Source: Sinorhizobium sojae CCBAU 05684
Lineage (GTDB): Bacteria; Pseudomonadota; Alphaproteobacteria; Rhizobiales; Rhizobiaceae
Reading direction: 5' to 3'
NCBI RefSeq assembly: GCF_002288525.1
Contig: NZ_CP023067.1
Location: 1,426,001-1,490,000, forward strand
DNA length: 64,000 bases
Part shown: in pieces, positions 35,296-44,264 of the stretch
Position numbering within the stretch: position 1 is the first letter of the stretch
Layout: each line of letters starts with the position of its first letter
The notes under the pieces: model-generated
The model's input: only the letters and a program-made list of their open reading frames with translations
The model's database searches: none
Told to the model about the DNA's origin: nothing
Made by a program: the position numbers and the translations under genes

Positions 35296-36327
35296 CTATA
35301 CGGTGGCGCCAGCCGATGCGTTGAACACTTCTCCCGTCTTGAGCATGCTGTGCATGATGACCGCGAGCTTCCGGGCGACGGCCACAGCGGCCCGTTTGAA
35401 GCCAAGCCGCTCACGCAGCTTAAGCCCCCAACTCTTGAGACTGCTCTCGGTCCTGGGATTGGTTCTCGTCAGGAGCGCTGTTGCCGCTTCATAAAGCAGC
35501 CCCCGCAAACGATTGTCGCCTCTTCGCGAGATATGGCCGTCATAATCGACCTCGCCTGACTGGTAGCGCCGGGTTGTCAACCCAAGCCAGGCGCCAACGG
35601 AGCGCGACGTTCGGAAGTTTTCTGGATCTTCAACTGCCGTAACGTAGGATACAGCCGTGATAGCGCCGATGCCTGGGATTGTCATCAATAGCTTCGTAGC
35701 CTGGCTCTCCCGTGCGACAGTAAGCAACTGGCGATCAAGGCCGGCCACTCGATTGCGCATATCGTACCATGCCTCAAGCAGAGGCAAGATGATCTTTGCG
35801 AGCCCGTCATTGCCCTCCAAAAGCCTTCTCACATTGCCATCAAACACCCGACCCGCTCCTTTGGGGATGATAAGACCGAATGTCTTCATCAGACCGCGGA
35901 TCTGATTGCCAGGTTGTGTTGAGATGTTCAGGAGTTGTTCGCGGGCAGCCACCAACGCGCGGGCCATCATAGCGTCAAACGACTTGACGCGAACCGCTTT
36001 GTAAAAGCCTGCGTCAGCGAGTTGAGCCAAACCATCCGCATCGTTGGCATCGGTTTTGTTGAGCGTCTCGTTCAATACCTTTTGCGCGTGCCGCGCTTCT
36101 ATGCAGATCGCAGGAACCCCCTCGGTCGTCAGCACATGATAGAACCACGTCGACAACGGCCCCGTCTCGAATACGACGCGCCGGGCGTGCGGGGCGTTTT
36201 TGCGGATCATCTCTGCAAGAAGCTTGGGGTCCGAAGGACATCTCCCCCGCCAGATCCGCTTCCCGTCTTCCCGAACCGAGATCGCCGTATCTTTCAATGA
36301 AACATCAAGCCCAATATATTGGTCCAT
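35296..36327 (-). CDS. IS110/IS1111 family transposase
   Basis: A 343-residue DEDD transposase. The RuvC-like domain begins MDQYIGLDVSLKDTAISV; further acidic residues lie in VVFETGPLSTW and NKTDANDADGLA. The C-terminal Transposase_20 domain has TIPGIGAITAVSYVTAV and the serine region RRGDNRLRGLLYEAA. The start at 36327 has GGAGG upstream. It works with a guide RNA in the family as now understood. The frame is intact, so the element may still move. Confidence 0.93.
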   Translation of the reverse strand: MDQYIGLDVSLKDTAISVREDGKRIWRGRCPSDPKLLAEMIRKNAPHARRVVFETGPLSTWFYHVLTTEGVPAICIEARHAQKVLNETLNKTDANDADGLAQLADAGFYKAVRVKSFDAMMARALVAAREQLLNISTQPGNQIRGLMKTFGLIIPKGAGRVFDGNVRRLLEGNDGLAKIILPLLEAWYDMRNRVAGLDRQLLTVARESQATKLLMTIPGIGAITAVSYVTAVEDPENFRTSRSVGAWLGLTTRRYQSGEVDYDGHISRRGDNRLRGLLYEAATALLTRTNPRTESSLKSWGLKLRERLGFKRAAVAVARKLAVIMHSMLKTGEVFNASAGATV

Positions 36328-36447
36328 GGTTGCCTCCATCCGATGTTTGGGCCCGGTTCCAATCGAGAGCCCGTTTTTCCATCTTATCGGGGGCAACCAC
36401 CCTCGCCAGCCAAAACGGCAGGGCGGTCGCGCCGCGATTACTCCATG

Positions 36448-37362
36448 TTCGAGGATCGCGGTGACCCCTGTTCGCTTCTGGTGTTCATCGACGATGCGAC
36501 CGGCAAGCTGATGCAGTTGCGGTTCGTGCGCTCGGAAAGTGCGTTTACGTATTTCGAGGCGCTGGAGCTTTATCTGCAGGCGCATGGTGCTCCGGTCGCC
36601 TTTTATTCCGACAAGCATTCGGTGTTCCGGGTGGCGAAGAAGGATGCCAAGGGCGGTCAGGGCATGACCCAGTTCGGCCGCGCGCTTTCAGAGCTAAACA
36701 TTGAGATTCTTTGCGCGAACTCGAGCCAGGCGAAGGGTCGGGTCGAGCGGATGAACCGGACGCTGCAGGACCGTTTGATTAAGGATCTGCGCCTGGAGGG
36801 CATCTGCGGCATGGACGACGGCAACGCTTTCCTGCCTCGGTTCATGGAGCGCTATAACCGGCAGTTTGCCATTACCCCTGCCCGACCTGATGATCGGCAT
36901 CGGTCGCTGAACCTTGCCCCGGATCGGCTGAAGGAGATCCTGTGCAAGCGGGAGCAGCGTTATGTCGGTGCCCAGCTGACGTTCTCCTACGAGCGCCAGC
37001 GGATCATGCTGGAAGAGAACGGGGTGACGCGCGGACTGGTCGGCCGCTATGTCGAGACCTACGCCTATGCCGACGGCAGGCTGGATGTGCGCTGGAAGGG
37101 GTATTCCCTGCCCTACCGGGTGTTTGACAAGGACCAGCGGGTGACGCATGCGGCGATCACCGAGAACAAGCGGCTTTCCGATGTGCTGGCCTGTATCAAG
37201 GAGCGGCAGGATCAGTCGTCGCCGAAGGTCAAGACCAACAGCGAGAAGAATGGCTACACGCCGCGGGGTCGCAAGCCCGGCCGGCGGACGGATTCCATGA
37301 ACGATCCGGCGGTCATTGCTCGGCGGCGGCAGGCGCTCTCTAACGGCGATGCCGCAGAATGA
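36448..37362 (+). pseudogene. IS-B transposase, 3' part (split by insertion)
   Basis: 304 codons continuing the IS-B transposase: FEDRGDPCSLLVFIDDATG, second Asp in FYSDKHSVF, Glu in KGRVERMNRTLQDR, C-terminal RRTDSMNDPAVIARRRQ. Joined in phase to the 5' part it gives 458 residues, close to the intact IS-A protein. An in-frame ATG at 36319 lies inside the inserted element and is not the original start. Confidence 0.85.
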
Positions 37363-37536
37363 TCGACGGATCGGGCTGTCAAAGCTAAAGCCGATCAGTG
37401 GCTAATCCACCCGCCCCGATCTTCCCTTGCAACCCGGACCAGCCGGTCGGATCGGGGCTGGTCGTCGCGCCGTGTGGCAGCGCAACGTGACATTTCTACT
37501 TTGGGCCGGAGCGGACATTTCAACCTGGCCGCCACA

Positions 37537-37541
37537 TCTTG
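37537..37541 (+). repeat. 5-bp target repeat TCTTG, copy 3
   Basis: TCTTG after the right end of IS-B. It is again followed by TGTAGCC, as if a third, now mostly lost, IS1202-group left end stood here. Confidence 0.6.
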
Positions 37542-37563
37542 TGTAGCCGGGTGGGTTCAAGGA

Positions 37564-38640
37564 TGAAGTGCGACTTGGCAATAAAAGCAATGGCGTGGCC
37601 CTTGGAGATTTTTGCAGGTCGCGTCGCTATTTGCAGCTCACCCTTCCCGATCGCCGCCGCTTGCATCAGCTCATCGAACGCAAGATCCGGGTGGCTGAGA
37701 TCGCCCGGCAACTCGGTCGACATCGATCGACGTTCTATCGCGAGCTGAGGCGCAACACCTTTCTTGATGCCGAGTTTCCGGGATACAGCGGCTATTACGG
37801 CGGCATCGCCAACGATCAGCAAGGAGCGTCGTCGACGGCTGCGCAGGCTCACCGCCATCCGCAGCTGTGCGAGCTGGTCATCGATCGACTGAAGGCGCTT
37901 TGGTCGCCGGAGCAGATTGGCGGCCGCCTGCTCGCCGACGGCGTGAGCGCCGTCCGCGTCGGCACCGAGACGATCTATCGCTTCATCTATGGCCAGGAAG
38001 ACTATGCGCTGGCGCTCTATCGGCATCTGTCGGAAGGCCGCGGCAAGCGCCGCCGCGGCTCCCGCAAACCCGATGACGGTTTGAACCCGTTTGACTGCAG
38101 GATCGGCCAACGTCCTGATTTCACTGCCGATCGCTCGCAGTTCGGCCACTTGGGAGGGCGATCTCTCGATCTTTCGGCGCGCGCTCGGAGACGTGAAGGT
38201 CACTTCGCTCGTTGAGCGCAAGAGCCGCTACACGGTGATGATCAAGAATGGCAGCCGGCACTCTCGGCCGCTCATCGACAAGATCGTCGATGCCTTCTCA
38301 CCGCTTCCCGCCTTTGCCCGCCAGAGCTTCAGCTTCGACCGTGGTACCGAGTTTCGCGGCTTCAGGGCTTTGGAAGATGGGATCGGTGCCAGGAGCTGGT
38401 TTGGCGATCCGAATTCACCGTGGCAGAAAGGCGCGGTCGAGAACGCCAGTAAGCGCATCCGCCGCTTTGTGCCGATCGATACTGACCTATCCGCCGGCGG
38501 TCAGCAACAGCTCGTCGCCCTCGTCCACCATCTCATTTCACTGCCGAGGAACTGCCTTTCACCCGCCGAGGTGTTCATGGCGCATTTGCAAGATTGCGGG
38601 TGACCCCCCTACCCTTCGCACGTCAATGTCGCACTTGGAT
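37564..38640 (+). mobile_element. IS30 family element with broken transposase
   Basis: Approximate limits: AAGTGCGACTTGG near 37565 and its inverted partner CAATGTCGCACTT near 38625 look like terminal repeats (11 of 13 bases). Between them lies one IS30-type transposase with a frameshift. The TGTAGCCGGGTGGG just outside the left end may be the rest of an older IS1202-type element. Confidence 0.5.
37568..38603 (+). pseudogene. IS30 family transposase, frameshifted
   Basis: The first 194 codons carry the IS30 N-terminus (YLQLTLPDRRRLHQLI, RVAEIARQLGRHRSTFYREL, LWSPEQIGGRLL). Around 38150 an extra T in CACTTGGGAG shifts the frame; the second frame continues WEGDLSIF (first Asp), SFDRGTEFRGF (second Asp) and KGAVENASKRIRRF (Glu) to the stop at 38603. 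Without that base the protein would be about 345 residues. The element is therefore probably dead. Confidence 0.85.
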
Positions 38641-38787
38641 TAGATTCTCCAAGATCTGCCCTGGCACGATGCGTCTGCTGCGCACCGCCGCCTGGTTCTG
38701 GTCATGGACAGAGTTGTTATCAAGTTCCAAAAAATGTTGACATTACAATCTTAAAATTGGAAATATTGCTTACAACAGTTTATTGGA
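38641..38787. promoter_or_regulatory. AT-rich promoter region of the acid-sugar kinase gene
   Basis: Much more AT-rich than its surroundings. It contains TCCAA ... TTGGA and CAAT-CTTAAA-ATTG inverted repeats and a TTGACA. Similar AT-rich sequence with a TTGTT-TTC-AACAA palindrome lies before the ABC importer at 43.95 kb, so both may be controlled by the GntR protein encoded in the cluster. Confidence 0.4.
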
Positions 38788-39825
38788 ATGCCCTTCATGC
38801 TGGCGATTATCGCAGACGATCTGACCGGCGCCCTCGACACGGCGGCCCCGTTTGCCAGTCGGGGGCTTCACTGCGAAGTGGCCTTGCGCGCCGGCGCCAT
38901 ACCGGCGGCGCTGGCGCACAATCCGCAGGTGCTCTCGGTCGATACCGGCTCCCGTGACATGGACCCGGCAGCAGCACGGAAGGCGACCGGCGCAGTGCTG
39001 GCGCAGCTTCCCGCCGGCAGCGTGCTTTTCAAGAAGGTCGATTCACGCCTGAAGGGTCACGTCGCAGCCGAACTCGACGTCACACCGTACCGGTCGGCGC
39101 TGGTGGCACCGGCAATTCCGGACTTCGGCCGGGTGGCCGAAGCGGGGCATCTGAAAGGGTTCGGCGTCGATACTGCGATTTCAATTGCCGAAACGCTTGG
39201 CCGCCATGCCTCACTGGCAATGATCCCGGATACGCGGTCGCAAGATGAGATGAGCGAGGGACTGGCGAAGGCCCAGGAGGCCGGCGTCGACCTGCTTGTT
39301 GGCGCCCGCGGGCTTGCCGAGGCGCTTGCCCAGCAAATGACGGAAAAGACGCCGGCCCGGCTGACCGACATTCCCACGGGTCCATCGCTGTTTGTCGTCG
39401 GCTCGCGTGACCCGATCACCCTTGCCCAGATCGAGGAACTGAGGGCGGCGCATGCGCTGCGATACCTGCCGGCTCCCAATGGCGAACGTGACGATGCATT
39501 GCCAGATGGAAGCCTGATCACGCTCGTACAGGCCGTGCCAGGAAGCGAGCCGGAGACCGGTCGGAACGTATCGAAGCGCCTGGCCGCGAGCGTGTGCCCC
39601 GCCTTGACGGCCGCGGCTTCGACACTGCTACTTTCCGGCGGCGCCACAGCGGGAGCCGTGCTGGAGACAATGGCGATCACGCACTTCCGGCTGATCGGCG
39701 AATGCATGCCGGGCATGGGGCTTGCTCATGCCGACGGACATTGCATCATCACGAAGTCGGGAGGTTTCGGGACGCCGGGGACTTTGAAAGAAATCGCAGA
39801 CATAATCCGCCGGAACGCGAGGTAA
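38788..39825 (+). CDS. Four-carbon acid sugar kinase (DUF1537 family)
   Basis: A 345-residue kinase. The N-terminal domain begins with IADDLTGALDTAAPF, the substrate-site motif of the family, and has FKKVDSRLKGHVAAEL near residue 90. The C-terminal domain has the nucleotide-site GGATAGAVLE and GGFGTPGTL. DUF1537 proteins phosphorylate erythronate, threonate or related acid sugars at O-4 and work with PdxA2-type dehydrogenases. A pdxA2 lies 3 kb away in this cluster. Length is on the short side for the family (about 400). Confidence 0.88.
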   Translation: MPFMLAIIADDLTGALDTAAPFASRGLHCEVALRAGAIPAALAHNPQVLSVDTGSRDMDPAAARKATGAVLAQLPAGSVLFKKVDSRLKGHVAAELDVTPYRSALVAPAIPDFGRVAEAGHLKGFGVDTAISIAETLGRHASLAMIPDTRSQDEMSEGLAKAQEAGVDLLVGARGLAEALAQQMTEKTPARLTDIPTGPSLFVVGSRDPITLAQIEELRAAHALRYLPAPNGERDDALPDGSLITLVQAVPGSEPETGRNVSKRLAASVCPALTAAASTLLLSGGATAGAVLETMAITHFRLIGECMPGMGLAHADGHCIITKSGGFGTPGTLKEIADIIRRNAR

Positions 39826-39828
39826 CCG

Positions 39829-40530
39829 ATGGCGCTAGAAAATATCACCGTGCGCAAGAGCCTTGCTGATCTTGTGTTTGAACGCATGCATCGAGCGATC
39901 AAGTCAGGCGCCTATCAGTCAGACGAACGCCTGCCGACGGAACACGACCTTGCGGCGGAATTCGAAGTGTCCCGCCCGGTCATCCGCGAGGCTCTGCGGC
40001 GCCTGCGTGAACAGGGCCTGATCTATTCGCGCCGCGGCGCGGGCAGTTTCGTGCGGGTTCTCGGCATGAAGGAGCCCCTTGGTTTCGGACAATTGGAAAA
40101 CGTTGCCGATCTGCTCAATTGCTACGAGTTCCGGCTGACCCTCGAACCGGCGGCGGCGGCTGCGGCAGCTGCCCGCCACAACGCTGTCAGCCTTGGCGCC
40201 ATCCGCCAGGCGCTCGAACTCATGCGCGACGCCACCAACCGGCAATCTCACCGGGAAGACGCAGATTTCCAGTTTCACCTTGCCATCGCGCTTGCCGCCA
40301 AGAACAGCTATTTCTCCACCGCGATGGAGGCGCTTAAGGACCATATTGCAGTCGGGATGAAATTCCACGGCGCCTCGGTGAAGCGCGAGGCTGCGGGACT
40401 GAGCCGCGTCTTTGCCGAACACGAGGCCATCTGCGACGCAATCGCCGCGGGCGACGCGGCCGCGGCAAAGCAATTGATGTTCGACCATCTGACCGGCTCG
40501 CGCGAACGCCTTTTCCAGACAACCCAATAG
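39829..40530 (+). CDS. GntR family (FadR/FCD) transcriptional regulator
   Basis: A 233-residue regulator. Winged helix at about 10-75 (YQSDERLPTEHDLAAEFEVSRPVIREALRRL), then the all-helical FCD ligand domain. The metal-binding His pattern is visible (DFQFHLAIALA, HEAICDAI). It starts 3 bp after the kinase stop. It is the obvious candidate repressor of this catabolic cluster, sensing an acid-sugar intermediate. Confidence 0.92.
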   Translation: MALENITVRKSLADLVFERMHRAIKSGAYQSDERLPTEHDLAAEFEVSRPVIREALRRLREQGLIYSRRGAGSFVRVLGMKEPLGFGQLENVADLLNCYEFRLTLEPAAAAAAAARHNAVSLGAIRQALELMRDATNRQSHREDADFQFHLAIALAAKNSYFSTAMEALKDHIAVGMKFHGASVKREAAGLSRVFAEHEAICDAIAAGDAAAAKQLMFDHLTGSRERLFQTTQ

Positions 40531-40603
40531 GAATGCGCTTACCTCACCGCAAAACACTCCGGCCACAGGCCAGGGTGCAGGGGAGATGCGCGAAAACCAT
40601 CTT

Positions 40604-41722
40604 TCAAAACGCGGCCCTATAGATGGCGTGCACGTCTTCGACGCGCATGTCGATCGGGTTATTGTCCATCAGGCGGCGGTTGGCGTGTGCCTCGCTGGCA
40701 TAGAGCGGAAGATCAGCCTCGCTTGCCTGATGGGCCGACAGCGACATCTCGATCCCCAGATCCTTGCAGAAGCCACAGGCGGCACCCAAAAGGTCGGACT
40801 GGCGAAGCCCCGGGCCGAACCCCAGCGCCTGGGCAACCTCATCGGTCTTTTCCGCCACGACGGGCTGATTAAACGCCAGCACATGCGGGAAGATGATGGC
40901 GTTTGCCAGCCCGTGCGGCAGGCGCAGGCGCGTGCCAAGCGGATAGGCGATGGCGTGTCCGGCCGCCGTATTGACAGGCCCGAGGCAGATACCGCCGTAA
41001 AATGAAGCCAGCATCATTCCTTCGCGCGCTTCGGTATCGGCCCCGTCGCGCACGGCGCGGGCGAGATATTTGCCGACCAGACGGAACCCCATCCTCGCGT
41101 AGTCGTCGATCATCGGATGCGCACGCCGGTTGGTGAAGGCCTCGACACAATGGGCCATGGCATCGACACCCGTGGCCGCGGTGACAGCAGGAGGCACCGA
41201 GAAAGTCAGTTCCGGATCAAGCACCGCGAGATCGGCGATCATGTGCGGGCTTTCGACAGCGATCTTCGCCCCCTTGTCCGGATCGGTGATCAGCGAGCGA
41301 ATACCGGCCTCCGAGCCGGTGCCTGCCGTCGTCGCCACCTGTACGAGGCGTGTGTTGCGGCCGGCCACGCGGTTTTGGCCGGCGACGTCGGCAAGCGTCT
41401 GCTCCCGGTCCCAAAGCACCGCGACAAGTTTTGCCACGTCGAGCACGGAGCCGCCGCCAAGGCCGATGATCACGTGCGGCCTGCATTCGCGCGCCACGTT
41501 CAAAGCTGCGTCAAGTGCTGCGATATCCGGCTCGCCAGGGATCGCGTCGAACACGGTGACGCGACCGGAAAGACGCAGGCGGTCGGTGAAACCCACCGTC
41601 ACCGGGGTGGCGATGACCAGTGCGGTACCGGCATCGCCGGCAAAGGCGCCGACGTCGCCGACGGTGCCAGCACCGACGACAAGGCGGCGCGGTTGATGAA
41701 GGGTGATGGAAGTGATCGTCAT
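40604..41722 (-). CDS. Iron-containing alcohol dehydrogenase
   Basis: A 372-residue group III dehydrogenase. The NAD-binding GLGGGSVLDVAK lies near residue 90. Metal ligands are in VDAMAHCVEAF, AAGHAIAYPLG and RLPHGLANAI. Start at 41722 (MTITSITLHQP) rather than 16 codons up. It lies 7 bp after pdxA2 on the same strand. In an acid-sugar pathway it could reduce a short aldehyde or oxidise the sugar acid; the substrate is not set by sequence. Confidence 0.88.
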   Translation of the reverse strand: MTITSITLHQPRRLVVGAGTVGDVGAFAGDAGTALVIATPVTVGFTDRLRLSGRVTVFDAIPGEPDIAALDAALNVARECRPHVIIGLGGGSVLDVAKLVAVLWDREQTLADVAGQNRVAGRNTRLVQVATTAGTGSEAGIRSLITDPDKGAKIAVESPHMIADLAVLDPELTFSVPPAVTAATGVDAMAHCVEAFTNRRAHPMIDDYARMGFRLVGKYLARAVRDGADTEAREGMMLASFYGGICLGPVNTAAGHAIAYPLGTRLRLPHGLANAIIFPHVLAFNQPVVAEKTDEVAQALGFGPGLRQSDLLGAACGFCKDLGIEMSLSAHQASEADLPLYASEAHANRRLMDNNPIDMRVEDVHAIYRAAF

Positions 41723-41729
41723 AGCCTGG

Positions 41730-42686
41730 TCATCCTTGCTTGGCGGGGCCGGCCACGAGTTTGCGGGCATAGGCGATGGCGGAGTTCAGGTTACCATGGT
41801 CGGCAATGCCTTTGCCGGCGATGTCGAAGGCCGTCCCGTGATCGACGGAGGTCCGGTCGATCGGCAGTTCCACTGAGACGTTGACGGCGGTATCGAAGGC
41901 GACCAGCTTGATCGGGATGTGCCCCTGGTCATGGTACTGGGCGACAACGAGGTCGAAAGCGCCGGAATAGGCGCGGTGGAAAACCGTGTCGGCGGAGATC
42001 GGCCCGTGAGCGTCGATACCTTCGGCGCGGGCAGCCACGACGGCGGGCCCGATCTGATCGTCGTCCTCGCTGCCAAACAGGCCGTTTTCGCCGCAATGCG
42101 GATTGATCCCGGCAATGGCGATCCGGGGTGCGGCATAACCGATTCGTTTCAGATGAGCGTTGCCCGCCCTGATCGTTGCCAGCACTCTTTCGGTCGTTGC
42201 CCTGCGAATGGCTTCCTGCAGGGACACGTGGGTCGAGACATGGATGACCTTCAGCCGTTCGGAGGCAAGCAGCATATAGGCGGACTTGGCGCCGGTCAGG
42301 GCGCGTAGCATGCCGGTGTGACCATCATAGTGGTGACCGGCAAGATTGAGCGCTTCCTTGTTGATTGGGGCGGTGACGATACAGCCGATCGCACCTTGTT
42401 CTGCGTCGCGCACCGCTTTTTCGATGAAGCGAAAGGCGGCGTCGCCTGCCACCGGGCTCAACTGTCCCCAGGCAAGCGGCGCACCCTCGACGGGCAGGTC
42501 AACGACATAGCCCGCAAGATCGGTGTCGATGCCAAGCGCATTCCGGGCCGCTTCAAGCGTGGGCAGGTTGCCATAGATACGCGTCTGCCGGCGATCTTCG
42601 GCCGACATCTCCGCCAGCGCGCGCACGGCGATCTCGGGGCCAACCCCGCACGGATCGCCCATGGTTATACCGATGATATTGCTCAT
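41730..42686 (-). CDS. pdxA2: PdxA2-type 4-phospho-erythronate/threonate dehydrogenase
   Basis: A 318-residue PdxA family protein. [19 protein letters not shown] begins it, with [20 protein letters not shown] and [13 protein letters not shown] for metal and phosphate binding. PdxA2 enzymes oxidise and decarboxylate 4-phospho-D-erythronate or -threonate to dihydroxyacetone phosphate, after a DUF1537 kinase. The kinase in this cluster supports that role rather than vitamin B6 synthesis. The ATG overlaps the sialidase-like stop as ATGA. Confidence 0.88.
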   Translation of the reverse strand: MSNIIGITMGDPCGVGPEIAVRALAEMSAEDRRQTRIYGNLPTLEAARNALGIDTDLAGYVVDLPVEGAPLAWGQLSPVAGDAAFRFIEKAVRDAEQGAIGCIVTAPINKEALNLAGHHYDGHTGMLRALTGAKSAYMLLASERLKVIHVSTHVSLQEAIRRATTERVLATIRAGNAHLKRIGYAAPRIAIAGINPHCGENGLFGSEDDDQIGPAVVAARAEGIDAHGPISADTVFHRAYSGAFDLVVAQYHDQGHIPIKLVAFDTAVNVSVELPIDRTSVDHGTAFDIAGKGIADHGNLNSAIAYARKLVAGPAKQG

Positions 42687-43879
42687 GACATACTCCGTAT
42701 GACCGCCCTGTCCCATCCGGGAGCAAGACGAACATATTTGATGGCGCGCCGATGATAGGTATAGGCGAGATGCAAGGTGCCATCCCGGGCCTCCAGCAGC
42801 CAGGGATAGGACATTTCCTTGTTGCGGCCGTCGGTTGAATCATTCGAGAGACACGTGCCCGGTCCATCCTCGACCACGATGCGCAATGGAAAGGATTGCC
42901 CTCCGTCTTCCGAAAGGCAGAGCGACACGGGTGCACGCGGCACGCCCCAGACCGGGGCGAAGCCGCCGGCGGGATCCGCGTCGGGCCGCCCGTCGTCCTC
43001 ACCCAGTTCGTCATAGAGCGACAGGCGACGGTCGGAAGAAAGAGCTGCGTTGACCGGGTTGCAGATCATCGCGACACGGCCATCGCGAAGACGTGTCACC
43101 GCGATGGAGGAATTGTTGTTGGGCACGTCCGTCGCCTGCGGCACCGACCAACTGCGCCCTGCATCTGTGCTTTCGGTGCGGAAGACGAAATCCGCTTGGC
43201 GCCTGCGAAAAAAGGCTGCGTAGCGTTTCTCGCCAATGGAAATGGGCGACATGTGCACGCAGCCGGTTGACTGATCGATCTCCTCAAGCCGCCAGGTCGC
43301 GCCATCATCTTGCGAGACGCCGACGGCCGCCGTGTCATGGCTGCCGTTCCATTTCTGGCCGGGCCGTTGAACACATCTGAAGATCGGCAAAAGCCATGCG
43401 TCGTCACTGCGAACGATCACCGGCGCACGTACGAAACAGCCGCGCGGCAGATCGAGATAGCGCCCGTCTTCCGCCGACAACGCGAGCGGGTTGGCCGCAT
43501 CGCGGCGAACTTGCGCGATCCGGATCCTGCATTCGTCCTGATTGCCCGCCGGCTGAGACGTGTGGAAAAGCCAAAGCTTGCCGTCCGGTGCCGTGAAAAG
43601 CACGGGGTTTTGCTCGGAGTGCGACGGATCGGAACTCAGGCGCTGGGGCGGTCCCCACCCCGTTGCCGTATCTTCCAGCACCGAGGCAAAGATCGAGATA
43701 TCGGATTTGCCTTCAAGCGTGCCGCCGAACCACGCGCACACGAGCGCACCATCATCAAGCAGATGCAGGAATGCCGCATGGTTCTGCACCATCGGCGACG
43801 ATAGGAGCGCTTCTTTACGCCCAGGGGAGACGGCCTTAAGCACGCCGTCCATGTTTCGGGCTATTTCGTCGGGATGCAT
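42683..43879 (-). CDS. Sialidase-like BNR/Asp-box protein
   Basis: A 398-residue six-bladed beta-propeller. Three Asp-boxes are seen: [16 protein letters not shown] and [37 protein letters not shown] and VPNNNSSI are motifs of the BNR_2 exo-sialidase branch. There is no signal peptide, so it should act in the cytoplasm on an imported substrate. Whether the bond is sialic acid is unproven: this branch is common in soil bacteria and fungi. First gene of a coupled run with pdxA2 and the Fe-dehydrogenase. Confidence 0.85.
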   Translation of the reverse strand: MHPDEIARNMDGVLKAVSPGRKEALLSSPMVQNHAAFLHLLDDGALVCAWFGGTLEGKSDISIFASVLEDTATGWGPPQRLSSDPSHSEQNPVLFTAPDGKLWLFHTSQPAGNQDECRIRIAQVRRDAANPLALSAEDGRYLDLPRGCFVRAPVIVRSDDAWLLPIFRCVQRPGQKWNGSHDTAAVGVSQDDGATWRLEEIDQSTGCVHMSPISIGEKRYAAFFRRRQADFVFRTESTDAGRSWSVPQATDVPNNNSSIAVTRLRDGRVAMICNPVNAALSSDRRLSLYDELGEDDGRPDADPAGGFAPVWGVPRAPVSLCLSEDGGQSFPLRIVVEDGPGTCLSNDSTDGRNKEMSYPWLLEARDGTLHLAYTYHRRAIKYVRLAPGWDRAVIRSMS

Positions 43880-44264
43880 GAAATCCTCCTCATATGCCCA
43901 CAGAAATCACGCATTTTCAAAAGTTGTCAAGTTTTTCGATGTTCATACCTGCAATCGTTGTTTTCAACAATGCAGTCAAATGCATGTTTTAATTATCTAT
44001 TTTGGACACAACATTTTTCCGATGATGTTACATTGCAAAATAATTTGACAAACTAATGCAGAAGTTGGATTGTCAACTCCAACCCCCGGTGCCAGGCCGC
44101 CGGGAAGGGAGGATTTCCCACAGGCAGCCGCAACCGCCAGGCGGCGACGAAGCCCGTGTGCGGGCGCACAGCATTGCTTGCCGCGGCGGCCGCCCCGAAC
44201 GCAGCGCGGAGACACCGTTCAGACACACGTCGAATTGAACGAAATTACCAGGGAGGAAAATACA
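43880..44264. promoter_or_regulatory. Divergent control region of the sialidase-like gene and the ABC importer
   Basis: 385 bp, the left 180 very AT-rich. A TTGTT-TTC-AACAA palindrome is at 43958-43970; TTGTCAAG, TTTGACAAAC and ATTGTCAAC words lie around it, as expected for a GntR/FCD operator set. GGGAGG serves as ribosome site for the importer gene. No coding frame is supported. Confidence 0.5.

Larger units (their letters stand above)
34967..36447 (-). mobile_element. IS1111/IS110-type insertion sequence (1,481 bp)
   Basis: It interrupts the IS-B transposase between a Trp and a Phe codon; removing it restores one frame. The subterminal inverted repeat is TAATCGC at 34970-34976 and GCGATTA at 36434-36440, that is 3 bp and 7 bp from the ends, the offsets I recall as typical of the IS1111 group. 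The transposase is on the minus strand. A 330-bp non-coding end lies downstream of it. The only possible duplication is TT. Confidence 0.8.
34425..37536 (+). mobile_element. IS1202-group insertion sequence IS-B, interrupted by an IS1111-type element
   Basis: The left end starts TGTAGCCGC with subterminal AAGTTGAAGTGTCC and AAGTAAGAATGTCACT. The right end carries the same words inverted (GTGACATTTCTACTTT and GGACATTTCAACCTGG). TCTTG flanks both sides. Total 3,112 bp, of which 1,481 bp are the inserted IS1111-type element, leaving about 1.63 kb of original IS. Confidence 0.75.
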
